A stretch of DNA of 32,193 bases, taken from an uncultured Paracoccus sp. (GTDB lineage Bacteria; Pseudomonadota; Alphaproteobacteria; Rhodobacterales; Rhodobacteraceae). Each line of letters opens with the position of its first letter. Position 1 is the first letter of the stretch. The stretch covers positions 1 through 32,193 of the forward strand of contig CAKTBJ010000034.1 in NCBI GenBank assembly GCA_934533075.1. The letters are read 5' to 3'. The translations under genes and the position numbers were made by a program. Shown here piece by piece: positions 8,482 to 17,925 of the stretch. Below the pieces are notes generated by a model that saw only the letters and a program-made list of their open reading frames with translations, searched no databases and was not told the origin of the DNA.

Positions 8482-8821
8482 GGCCTGCCCTCCGGCGGCG
8501 GCAGGTGCCGGGCTGTCCGGATGGCAGGCGCCGCCGGCCGAGGCGGGGCATCGTCAGGCCCGGCCTGATGCGCCGGGGTGCAGGGCAGGCGATCCGCGCT
8601 CCGTCAGTTCCCGGTCGGCACGGCTGGCCCTTGTCGGGGGCAGAAGTCGCCTCGTGCGTCCGGCGGGTATCCGGGCCGGTGCCCGCGACCCCTCCTTGTG
8701 CGGGCGGCAAGGCGGCACGGGCCGGGGACAGTCGTTCCTGTCACGCCGTCGCCGGGCCTCGGGCGACGGGGTGGTATGGGGGCATGGCCTGCAATCCGGC
8801 CGGTCCCGTTTCCGATGCCCC
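8482..8821. other. Intergenic stretch with no recognised gene
   Basis: About 340 bases lie between the proA hairpin and the ssrA promoter. Open frames exist on both strands, but they are low-complexity Gly/Arg/Pro/Ala sequences without ribosome-binding sites or recognisable domains. I see nothing here that I can support as a gene or an RNA. Confidence 0.5.
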
Positions 8822-8849
8822 TTGACGCGGGCGCGGGGCTGCCTATCTT
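8822..8849 (+). promoter_or_regulatory. Promoter of ssrA
   Basis: TTGACG (8822-8827) is followed by a 16-base spacer and TATCTT (8844-8849), with a start expected at about 8856. It sits right before the tmRNA acceptor-piece region. A strong, constitutive promoter is expected for this RNA. Confidence 0.65.
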
Positions 8850-8855
8850 GAACCT

Positions 8856-9180
8856 GTCCGGGGCGACCCGGACTATGGGCATAAACGCGCATGGAATAAG
8901 CGGATCGGACCCGGGGGCGGTACCCGGCGGCTCCACCAATCACCCGGCGTTGCGGGTCATGGGGCCGAAACAGGATCGACGAACGTGTAAAGATGTGGCT
9001 TTGTCCCGGTGAGGTACCACCGTTATCGGTCCGAATTGTACAGTTGCCAACGACAACCGTGCTCCGGTGGCTCTGGCTGCGTAAGCAGTTCGAGGCATCG
9101 AAACCCAAGCCCTTCCGCCTAGCAGCGTAAGGCGGGGCCCGCAGGAGCCTGGCAACAGAATCCTGCACCTTCCCCTCTTC
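8856..9180 (+). ncRNA. ssrA: Permuted two-piece transfer-messenger RNA
   Basis: tmRNA with SmpB rescues stalled ribosomes and tags the unfinished protein for proteolysis. The gene is circularly permuted, as in alphaproteobacteria. The acceptor piece comes first and ends CGGCTCC-A-CCA (8928-8938). After a 22-base intervening segment the coding piece starts GGGGCCGAAACAGGATCGAC (8961), and its GGGGCCG pairs with CGGCTCC to form the acceptor stem. The tag frame at 9046-9084 reads ANDNRAPVALAA then TAA. The T arm is CCGGG/CCCGG around GGCGGTA. A hairpin GTCCGGG-GCGA-CCCGGAC (8856-8873) opens the transcript and GCAGGA/TCCTGC closes the coding piece. The outer ends are estimates; processing should give two mature RNAs. 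Confidence 0.93.
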
Positions 9181-9196
9181 ATGATAGTCTGATGAC

Positions 9197-9219
9197 ACGG
9201 GATTTCTCGCCCCGTTTCC
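9197..9219 (+). terminator. Possible terminator of ssrA
   Basis: ACGGG (9197-9201) and CCCGT (9211-9215) form a short stem with a 9-base loop, followed by TTCC. The stem is weak and the T run short, but the position just past the tmRNA fits. Confidence 0.3.
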
Positions 9220-9272
9220 GCTTGCGCGCGGGTTGGGGCCGGCCTTACCCTCGCCGTCGAAAGGGGGAGGCG

Positions 9273-9878
9273 ATGCGCGACCATGCCCAGCCGCACGGCG
9301 AGGATTTCCGGGTCCAGTTCACGCATGAGCCTGCCCGGCTGCGCCATTGCCCGGCCCTGGTCCTGAATGCCGATCACCGGCCGCTGTCGTGGTATCCGCT
9401 CAGCCTCTGGCCCTGGCAGGAGGCGGTGAAGGCGGTGTTTCTGGACCGCGTGGCGATCCTGGCGGAATACGAGGAGGTGGCGCGCAGCCCCAGCCGCAGG
9501 ATGCGCCTGCCCTCGGTGGTGGTGCTGCGCGACTATGTGCGGCCGCGGCGGCTGGTGGCCTTCACCCGCTTCAACCTGTTCCTGCGCGACGGGTTCCGCT
9601 GCCAGTATTGCGGCGCGCGGGGCGAGCTGACCTTCGACCATGTGGTGCCGCGCGCCCTGGGCGGCCGCACCAGCTGGGAGAATGTCGTCGCGGCCTGCGC
9701 GCCCTGCAATCTGCGCAAGGCGAACAAGAGCCTGCGCGCCGCCGGCCTGAGCCTGAAGCGCCCGCCGCGCCGCCCCTCGGCCGCCGACATGCTGGCCGCC
9801 GGCCGCCGCTTTCCGCCTGATCACCTGCATGAAAGCTGGGTCGATTACCTGTATTGGGATGCGGAACTGGAGGATTGA
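9273..9878 (+). CDS. HNH endonuclease family protein
   Basis: This 201-residue protein has a C-terminal HNH domain with two zinc-binding CxxC pairs (C110/C113 in CQYC, C142/C145 in CAPC). The metal-site residues are D122-H123 in [19 protein letters not shown], with N137 and N146. The N-terminal half ([25 protein letters not shown]) is typical of the short stand-alone HNH proteins found in many bacterial genomes. Their cellular role is not established. Start: the ATG at 9273 follows the purine tract AAGGGGGAGG. An upstream ATG at 9192 overlaps the possible ssrA terminator and would add a basic, uninformative leader. No restriction or phage genes are nearby. Confidence 0.88.
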   Translation: MRDHAQPHGEDFRVQFTHEPARLRHCPALVLNADHRPLSWYPLSLWPWQEAVKAVFLDRVAILAEYEEVARSPSRRMRLPSVVVLRDYVRPRRLVAFTRFNLFLRDGFRCQYCGARGELTFDHVVPRALGGRTSWENVVAACAPCNLRKANKSLRAAGLSLKRPPRRPSAADMLAAGRRFPPDHLHESWVDYLYWDAELED

Positions 9879-10045
9879 GGCGGGGGCGAGGCGCCTGCGC
9901 CCGGCTGGCTGGCATGAACCGCCTGTCCGGGCAGGGAGCGGGCGAGCCTGCCCGCCATGCGCCGCCCGAGTCGCGCGGATGTGGGGGTTGCCGCCGTCCG
10001 GGCGTGGCACGGGCGGATCGGGGCGGGCGAAACCGGAGGCCCGGC

Positions 10046-11242
10046 TCAGGGTGGCGGCTGGGCATCCTCGGGCAGGTTCTCGTGGTTTTCCTCGGCGATC
10101 TGGCGTTGCCATTCGCGCCAGATCGCGACCAGCAGCGCCATCAGCACCGGGCCGACGAACAGCCCGACGATGCCCATCGTCTTCACCCCGCCGATCAGCC
10201 CGAAGAAGGTGGGCAGGAACGGCAGCTTGATCGGGCCGCCGACCAGCGTCGGGCGGATGGTCTTGTCGACGATGAACAGCTCCACCGATCCCCAGAGGAA
10301 CAGGCCGACCCCGGCCACGGTCGAGCCGCTGGCCACCAGATAGGCCGAGATCAACGTGAAGGACAAAGGTGCCCCGCCCGGAATCAGCGCCATGAAGCCG
10401 GTGATCACCCCGAAGGCCACCGGCGAGGGCACCCCGGCGATGCCGTAGGCGACGCCCAGGATCACCCCCTCGCCGATGGCGATCAGCGTCATGCCGGTCA
10501 CGGTCGAGCTGATCGTGGCGGGAATCACCCGCGACAGCCTTTGCCAGCGGTCGGGCAGGATGCGCGCGCCCACGCGGTCGATCTGGGCGACGATCTTCTC
10601 GCCGTCGCGATAGAGGATCACCAGCGTCACCAGCGTGAACAGCAGCGACAGCGCCATGTGCAGCGTGAACACCCCCGCCGTCACGATGCCGCGATACAGC
10701 GCCGCGATGTTCGAGCCGCTGATGATCTGCACGATCTCGCTGATGGCGCCGGGGCGGCCGATGAACTGCTGCCATTGCTCGTCCAGCCAAGGCCCGACCT
10801 GCGGCAGCGCGACCATCCAGTCCGGCGGCGGCGCCCCGGCCGCGTTCACCCGCAAGGCCCAGGAGATCCACATCCGCAACTCGGCTATGGTGTAATACAG
10901 CGCCATGCTCAGCGGCACGACCAGCACGCAGACGATCACCAGCACCATGAAGGCCGCCGCCCCCGTGCGCCCCAGCCGCCAGCGCCAGGCGATGTGATTG
11001 CGCAGCGGCCAGGTGGCCAGCGCGATGACGGTCGCGGCCAGCACCGGCACGATGAAGCCGTGGAAGAAATAGATCGAGGCGATCAGCACGCCCACCAGCA
11101 GCCAGCGCGCCGCCGACAGGTCGGTGATCAGCGGCCGGCGGATGCGGGCGCGGGCATGCTCGTCATGCGCCAGGGCCGCCGGATGCGCGGGGGCGCCGGT
11201 CTGCGGCGTCGTCGCGCCGGTCTGGGCCATCCGATCGGTCAT
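10046..11242 (-). CDS. AI-2E family transporter (PerM-like membrane protein)
   Basis: This 398-residue integral membrane protein belongs to the AI-2E / PerM (formerly UPF0118) family. Two or three membrane helices come early (ARWLLVGVLIASIYFFHGFIVPVLAATVIA and AAAFMVLVIVCVLVVPLSMALYY). A soluble middle region follows, then four or five helices including AIGEGVILGVAYGIAGVPSPVAFGVITG and PLLPTFFGLIGG-like segments near the C terminus. Members have been linked to export of the signal AI-2, to ion exchange or to stress tolerance, so the substrate is open. I start it at the ATG at 11242 (MTDRMAQTG), which has GAGGCAGG directly upstream; an ATG 24 codons earlier is less likely. It is convergent with the HNH gene. 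Confidence 0.88.
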   Translation of the reverse strand: MTDRMAQTGATTPQTGAPAHPAALAHDEHARARIRRPLITDLSAARWLLVGVLIASIYFFHGFIVPVLAATVIALATWPLRNHIAWRWRLGRTGAAAFMVLVIVCVLVVPLSMALYYTIAELRMWISWALRVNAAGAPPPDWMVALPQVGPWLDEQWQQFIGRPGAISEIVQIISGSNIAALYRGIVTAGVFTLHMALSLLFTLVTLVILYRDGEKIVAQIDRVGARILPDRWQRLSRVIPATISSTVTGMTLIAIGEGVILGVAYGIAGVPSPVAFGVITGFMALIPGGAPLSFTLISAYLVASGSTVAGVGLFLWGSVELFIVDKTIRPTLVGGPIKLPFLPTFFGLIGGVKTMGIVGLFVGPVLMALLVAIWREWQRQIAEENHENLPEDAQPPP

Positions 11243-11370
11243 CCTGCCTCGCCTGCCGTCTTCGTCCGCCCGATGGTGAGGCGGCCTGAAAACCCCCTCA
11301 TGGCATGCAGGCATGAAAAATCAATGAACATGCGCGCGAGCCGGTGGCGGGACAGGGCAGGGGCCACGTT

Positions 11371-11529
11371 TCAGTGCCGGCGCCCGACGAGGCCGACCGC
11401 CGCCGCGCCCAGCAGCGCCGTGACCGCCAGCGCCGCCAGCGGCAGCCCCGCGGCGGAAACCGCCCAGACCGTCAGGCCGGCGGCACAGATCACCAGGGCG
11501 ATCATCAGCAGAAAATGCGGCAACGGCAT
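11371..11529 (-). CDS. Small membrane protein of unknown function (52 residues)
   Basis: The frame begins MPLPHFLLMIALVICAAG and is almost wholly hydrophobic, with two predicted membrane helices (about residues 5-24 and 28-47) and a basic end (GRRH). A strong ribosome-binding site, AAGGGAGGA, lies 4-5 bases before the ATG, which is the main reason to accept it as a gene. I do not recognise the family. It lies about 130 bases upstream of the AI-2E-family gene on the same strand, so the two may share a transcript, and it is divergent from rne. Confidence 0.65.
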   Translation of the reverse strand: MPLPHFLLMIALVICAAGLTVWAVSAAGLPLAALAVTALLGAAAVGLVGRRH

Positions 11530-11646
11530 CGCGTCCTCCCTTGTCCTGATTATGGGTGCCCGGCGCCGGGTTGAAAACCCCCCTTGCGACCGCCTGCCGA
11601 AAAAGCCATGCGCCGGCGGCGGTTGGCGGCCCGCCTTCCCGCCGCC

Positions 11647-11677
11647 GCCGATTAGGCGCGGGCCATGCCGATTAGGC
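11647..11677 (+). promoter_or_regulatory. Direct repeat upstream of the rne promoter
   Basis: GCCGATTAGGC occurs at 11647-11657 and again at 11667-11677, exactly 20 bp apart. That is about two helical turns, so both copies face the same side of the DNA. The second copy ends one base before the -35 hexamer of the rne promoter. This is a plausible binding site for a dimeric regulator, which I cannot name. Confidence 0.5.
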
Positions 11678-11678
11678 A

Positions 11679-11707
11679 TTGAAAGCGAGGCCGCTTCGCC
11701 CTTATGT
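11679..11707 (+). promoter_or_regulatory. Promoter of rne, with a leader of about 370 bases
   Basis: TTGAAA (11679-11684), a 17-base spacer and TTATGT (11702-11707) make a good sigma70-type promoter. Transcription would begin near 11714 and leave a 5' leader of about 370 bases before the rne ATG at 12082. Long structured rne leaders are targets of RNase E autoregulation in other bacteria; whether that holds here is inference. No gene is evident in the leader. Confidence 0.6.
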
Positions 11708-12081
11708 TCGGATCATTCCGTCTCGATCGACAACTGGGGGTTGAGGCGGCGACGAATTTCGCAGCGCAGCACCGCCCGCGTCCCGCTATCGGGCCTTGGG
11801 TAGCCGCGCGGAAAACCGGTCCGCCGGCGCGTCTTCGCGGCGCAAGGGGACCATCGGATTCACTGTCCGAGGCGCGGCCGCACTGGTCGCGCTGCCGGGC
11901 CAAGACAGGTAACAGACGCGGATGGAACGCGCGACAGGCAGGCAAATCCGGCAGGGGCGGGCGACCGCTCCGGGCGCGGATTTCGGCACGGCGCGGGCCA
12001 TCCCGTCCCTCTCATTCAGCAGCCCCTCCGCCGCCACGGCCCCGCCGGGACCGCGCGACGGGCTGCGCGAAAGTCGGATAT

Positions 12082-14592
<2,511 letters not shown>

Positions 14593-14600
14593 CCCATTCG

Positions 14601-14630
14601 ACGAAAAAGGGCCGCCCTCGCGCGGCCCTT
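14601..14630 (-). terminator. Terminator of the EF-hand gene, also just past rne
   Basis: AAGGGCCGC (14607-14615) and GCGGCCCTT (14622-14630) form a 9-bp stem with a 6-base loop. On the minus strand it is followed by TTTTTCGT, a typical intrinsic terminator for the EF-hand transcript. It lies 14 bases after the rne stop, so it may also act for rne, although no T run follows on the plus strand. Confidence 0.7.
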
Positions 14631-14643
14631 GTCACCCTGCAAA

Positions 14644-14680
14644 GGCGGCCCCCTCCATATGGAAGGGGCCGCCCGTCTTT
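14644..14680 (+). terminator. Second hairpin between rne and the EF-hand gene
   Basis: GGCGGCCCC (14644-14652) pairs with GGGGCCGCC (14665-14673). A CCATATGG core continues part of the stem, and CGTCTTTCC follows. Together with the preceding hairpin it forms a double barrier between the convergent genes. It is the better candidate for ending rne transcription. Confidence 0.6.
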
Positions 14681-14728
14681 CCGCCCGGTGCCGTTGGGGA
14701 CGTGCGGCCCGAGCGGAAATCCCGCGCC

Positions 14729-15280
14729 CTACTCGGTGGCCGTGGCGGGGGCGTCGGCAGGCAGGCGCTTGCCGATGAAGCCCTTCGCCTTGTCCTGCTC
14801 GGCCGCGCTCAGCCGGCCGTCGCCATCCGCGTCGATCCACTGGAAGGCGCGCACGGTCATCGGCCGCATCAGCTCGGCATGCAGGCCGGCGAATTCGTCC
14901 AGCGACAGCGTGCCGTCGCCATCGGCGTCGTATTTGGCGACCAGGGCGGCAAGGCCCTCGTCCAGCTCGGCCTGCGTCACCACCCCGTCGCCATCGGCGT
15001 CGAAGCCGGCGCCCAGCATCGGTCCCATCATGCCCATCGGTCCCATCGGCCCGTGGCCGCGATGGCCGCGCATGCGGTCGCCGCGCTCGCCGCGATGGCC
15101 CCAATGGCCACGCTCGCCATGCTTGCGGCCCTCGGCGCGGGGGGCGCCTTCGGGCGCCGGGGCGGCCTCGGCGGCCGGCGGGACGGGGGGCTGCGCGGGT
15201 GCCTGGGCCTGCGCGAAGACGGGGACGGTCAGCGCGGCGGCCAGCGCGGCACCGATGGCAAGGGTCGAAAAGCGGGTCAT
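14729..15280 (-). CDS. Secreted EF-hand protein with a His/Met-rich segment
   Basis: This 183-residue protein has a signal peptide (about residues 1-24, ending VFAQA) and then a Pro/Ala linker. Residues 51-92 are rich in His, Gly and Met (for example HGERGHWGHRGERG, then GPMGPMGMMGPM). Three canonical EF-hand loops follow: DADGDGVVTQAE (94-105), DADGDGTLSLDE (118-129) and DADGDGRLSAAE (150-161). It should bind calcium in the periplasm, and the His/Met part could bind transition metals. Start: AAGGAG 5 bases before the ATG at 15280. It is divergent from an OmpR-type regulator across 147 bases that carry tandem repeats, so it is the likely target of that system. This last point is inference from position. 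Confidence 0.88.
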   Translation of the reverse strand: MTRFSTLAIGAALAAALTVPVFAQAQAPAQPPVPPAAEAAPAPEGAPRAEGRKHGERGHWGHRGERGDRMRGHRGHGPMGPMGMMGPMLGAGFDADGDGVVTQAELDEGLAALVAKYDADGDGTLSLDEFAGLHAELMRPMTVRAFQWIDADGDGRLSAAEQDKAKGFIGKRLPADAPATATE

Positions 15281-15328
15281 CTCTGCTCCTTCGGTTTCTG
15301 TTTCGATGGGACCAATATGGGGCGGCTT

Positions 15329-15378
15329 TGTCGCATCGCTGTCCCTCGGGCCGGGGTTTTCTGTCGCATTGTGTCGCA
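15329..15378 (+). promoter_or_regulatory. Tandem TGTCGCA repeats, likely response-regulator operator
   Basis: TGTCGCA occurs at 15362-15368 and 15372-15378, 10 bp apart, and a third time at 15329-15335, 33 bp before the first. Direct repeats with one-turn spacing are the usual binding site of OmpR/PhoB-type regulators. They lie between the EF-hand gene and the regulator gene, so the regulator probably controls both its own operon and the EF-hand gene. Confidence 0.6.
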
Positions 15379-15427
15379 AATCCGCCCCGGTGCTTGCCGT
15401 GCGCGCGGGCTTGCGCAAACTGGTGGC

Positions 15428-16153
15428 ATGACAGCGCCCGCCCATATCCTCGTCGTCGACGACCATCGCGAGATCCGCGATGCCGTCAGCCGTTACCTGC
15501 AAAAGAACGGCCTGCGCGCCACGCCCGCCCGCGACGCCGCCGAGATGGATGCGCGGCTCTCCGACACCCGCTTCGACCTGATCGTGCTGGACCTGATGAT
15601 GCCGGGCGAGGACGGGCTGTCGGTCTGCCGCCGCCTGTCCGCGCAGGCCGGCAGCCCGCCCATCCTGATGCTGACCGCGCTGTCCGAGGATACCGACCGC
15701 ATCATCGGGCTGGAGGTCGGCGCCGACGATTATCTGCCCAAGCCCTTCAACCCGCGCGAATTGCTGGCCCGGATCAAGGCGATCCTGCGCCGGTCCGAGC
15801 GTCCCGAGCCGATCGCCGGCACCGTGACCGGCCAGCGGCTGGCCTTCGCCGGCTGGGTGCTGGACACGGACCGCATGGCGCTGACCCCGGCGGCGGGCGG
15901 CGAGGAAATCCCGCTGACCTCGGGCGAGTTCCGGCTGCTGACCGCCTTTCTGGAGCGCCCGCGCCGGATTCTCTCGCGCGATGCCTTGCTCACGGCGGTC
16001 AGCGGGCGGCAGGCGCTGGCCTTCGACCGCAGCATCGACAACCTGGTCAGCCGGTTGCGCCGCAAGATCGAGGCCCCGGACGGCCCGCCGCGCATCATCA
16101 CCACCCTGCGCGCCGAGGGCTACAGCCTGACCGCCGATGTGACGCGGCTATGA
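15428..16153 (+). CDS. OmpR-family response regulator
   Basis: This 241-residue two-component regulator has a receiver domain (about residues 5-118) with acidic residues D11-D12, phospho-acceptor D55 (LDLMMPGEDG), T83 and K105 (LPKPF). A winged-helix DNA-binding domain spans about 140-235 (ending SIDNLVSRLRRKIE...TLRAEGYSL). It should bind direct repeats as a dimer. The kinase gene begins with ATGA overlapping its stop, so the two are one operon and translationally coupled. The ribosome-binding site is weak. No other start fits the conserved N terminus (HILVVDDH) better. Confidence 0.95.
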   Translation: MTAPAHILVVDDHREIRDAVSRYLQKNGLRATPARDAAEMDARLSDTRFDLIVLDLMMPGEDGLSVCRRLSAQAGSPPILMLTALSEDTDRIIGLEVGADDYLPKPFNPRELLARIKAILRRSERPEPIAGTVTGQRLAFAGWVLDTDRMALTPAAGGEEIPLTSGEFRLLTAFLERPRRILSRDALLTAVSGRQALAFDRSIDNLVSRLRRKIEAPDGPPRIITTLRAEGYSLTADVTRL

Positions 16154-17535
16154 GGCCGGGCTGGCCGCGATCCCTGCGCGGGCAGGTTCTGCTGGCGGTG
16201 CTGGCGGCGCTGCTGCTGGCGCAATTCGTCGGCGTCGGCGTGTCGCTGATGGCGCGCGACCGCATGGAGCGCCAGATCCGCATCGGCCAGGCGCTGGATT
16301 CCGCCGCGCAGCTGGTGCTGGAACTGGACCGCACCCCAGGCCCCGAGCGCCGCCGCCTGCTGCGCGCCGCCGAATCGCCCTTCACCCGCTATCAGATCGA
16401 CGATGCGCCGGGGCTGGCGGTCTCCGACCCGGCGATGAGCGGCTGGCTGGACCGGCTGGAGGGCGCGCTGGCGGCGGGCGAGGGGGCGCGGCTGCATCTG
16501 GAGCGCCCCGGCCCGCCCCGTGCCGAGCCGCCGGGCCGCGACGACGATGCGCGGGCGCGGGATTTCCGCCGCCGGGCTTTGGCGCGCGGGCTGTCGGGCT
16601 ATCGGCTCAGCCTGTCGCTGCCGCTGGCGGACGGGCAATGGCTGAACGGCGCCACCCGCTTTCCCGGTCCCGATCCGCGCTTTCGCGGCCAGGCCAACCT
16701 GACGCTGATCCTGTCGGCGCTGGCCATCGCCTTGGTGCTGTGGGTGGTGCTGGCGCGGATGCTGGGACCGCTGCGGCGGCTGGCCGGTGCGGCCGAAGCC
16801 CTCGGGCGCGGCGAGGCGCAGCCGCTGCCCGTCACCGGCCCTTCCGAGATGCGCGCGCTGACCGCTGCCTTCAATACCATGCAGGAGCGGCTGCAACGGC
16901 TGGTGCGCGACCGCACGCAGATGCTGGCGGCGCTGGGGCACGATCTGCGCTCGCCCCTGACGGCACTGCGGCTGCGGGTCGAGATGCTGGACGACGACGA
17001 GGACCGCGCCCGCATGACCGCCTCGCTGGACGAGATGCAGGACATGGTGGAGCAGACCCTGACCTGGGCGCGCGGCGTGTGGAGCGCCGAGGAGCTGGCC
17101 GATCTGGACCTTGCCGCGCTGATCGGGGACCTGGCGGAGGAGGCCGGGATGGCCGGCTGCGCGGTGGACTGGGCGGGGGCGCCGCCGCTGATCCTGCGCG
17201 CGCGGCCGATGGCGCTGCGCCGGGCCTTGCGCAACCTGATCGACAATGCCTGTCGCTATGGCGGCGGGGCGGAGGTCGTGCTGGAGGCCGACCCGGCCGT
17301 GGCGCGGGTGCGGGTGATGGATCGCGGGCCGGGCATCCCGCAGGCCCAGCTTGCCACCGTGTTCGACCCCTTCGTGCGGCTGGAGGCCTCGCGCTCGCGC
17401 GAGACGGGGGGGACCGGGCTGGGGCTGGCGATCGCGCATGGCGTGGCGCAGGCGCATGGCGGGGCGGTCGAGCTGGAAAACCGCGCCGGCGGCGGCCTGT
17501 GCGCCACGCTGACCCTGCCGCGCCCGCAGGGCTAG
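16150..17535 (+). CDS. Sensor histidine kinase, partner of the adjacent regulator
   Basis: This 461-residue EnvZ/QseC-type kinase has membrane helices at about residues 11-31 and 184-203, with a periplasmic domain of about 150 residues between them that is rich in Arg and Pro (RPGPPRAEPPGRDDDARARD). A HAMP linker follows (LGPLRRLAGAAEALGRGE), then the H box LGHDLRSPLTALRLR with H264. The ATPase domain has NLIDNACRYG, DRGPGIP and GGTGLGLAIAHG. It phosphorylates the regulator encoded just before it, with which it overlaps by four bases. The signal is unknown; the neighbouring EF-hand protein points to divalent cations, by inference only. Confidence 0.94.
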   Translation: MRPGWPRSLRGQVLLAVLAALLLAQFVGVGVSLMARDRMERQIRIGQALDSAAQLVLELDRTPGPERRRLLRAAESPFTRYQIDDAPGLAVSDPAMSGWLDRLEGALAAGEGARLHLERPGPPRAEPPGRDDDARARDFRRRALARGLSGYRLSLSLPLADGQWLNGATRFPGPDPRFRGQANLTLILSALAIALVLWVVLARMLGPLRRLAGAAEALGRGEAQPLPVTGPSEMRALTAAFNTMQERLQRLVRDRTQMLAALGHDLRSPLTALRLRVEMLDDDEDRARMTASLDEMQDMVEQTLTWARGVWSAEELADLDLAALIGDLAEEAGMAGCAVDWAGAPPLILRARPMALRRALRNLIDNACRYGGGAEVVLEADPAVARVRVMDRGPGIPQAQLATVFDPFVRLEASRSRETGGTGLGLAIAHGVAQAHGGAVELENRAGGGLCATLTLPRPQG

Positions 17536-17541
17536 ACTTCG

Positions 17542-17925
17542 GTGCATCCCGAGAGCCATATTGCCGGCATGACCGGGCCGGACAGTCACGACGCTTATAT
17601 CGCTGCCGCACCCGCGCAGTTTCGCGCCTTGCTGGGCCGGTTGCGTGCAGGGCTGGCGCGGGCGCTGCCGGGTGCCGAGGAGGTCATCAGATACGATATG
17701 CCCGGATTCCAGATCGAAGGCACGATCATCGCGGGCTATGCCGCCTTCGGCAGGCAATGCGGCCTTTATGTCGATCCGGGTGCGATTGCCGCCCATGCCG
17801 GCGAGATCGCCGCCCTGAAGCTCAAGGTGACGAAAACCGGCGTGACCTTTTCGACGACCAAGCCCATTACCGACGAGTTGGTGGCGAAGCTGGCCACCGC
17901 CTCGCGCCGCGAAAAGGGGGTCTAA
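17542..17925 (+). CDS. DUF1801 / YdhG-like protein
   Basis: This 127-residue soluble protein has the pattern DAYIAAAPAQFRALLGRLRAGLARALPGAEEVIRYDMPGFQIEGTIIAGYAAFGRQCGLYV, typical of DUF1801 (YdhG/YjbR-like alpha-beta fold). The function of the family is unknown. The GTG at 17542 and the ATG at 17569 (MTGPDSHDAY) are both possible starts and neither has a strong ribosome-binding site. It begins six bases after the kinase gene and could be read in the same transcript. Its stop overlaps the stop of the convergent lipoprotein gene. Confidence 0.82.
   Translation: MHPESHIAGMTGPDSHDAYIAAAPAQFRALLGRLRAGLARALPGAEEVIRYDMPGFQIEGTIIAGYAAFGRQCGLYVDPGAIAAHAGEIAALKLKVTKTGVTFSTTKPITDELVAKLATASRREKGV

Noticed and set aside
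8447..8851. Small open frames between proA and ssrA on both strands
   Set aside because: No ribosome-binding sites, no recognisable domains, Arg/Gly/Pro-rich composition, and overlap with the ssrA promoter.
8961..9000. Standard one-piece tmRNA starting at GGGGCCGAAAC
   Set aside because: No matching T arm or CCA end follows the tag frame; they lie upstream, so the gene is permuted.
11704..12081. A 126-residue N-terminal extension of RNase E
   Set aside because: The frame is open upstream, but the extra part is low-complexity, would begin inside the predicted -10, and RNase E of relatives begins at MAKKMLIDA.
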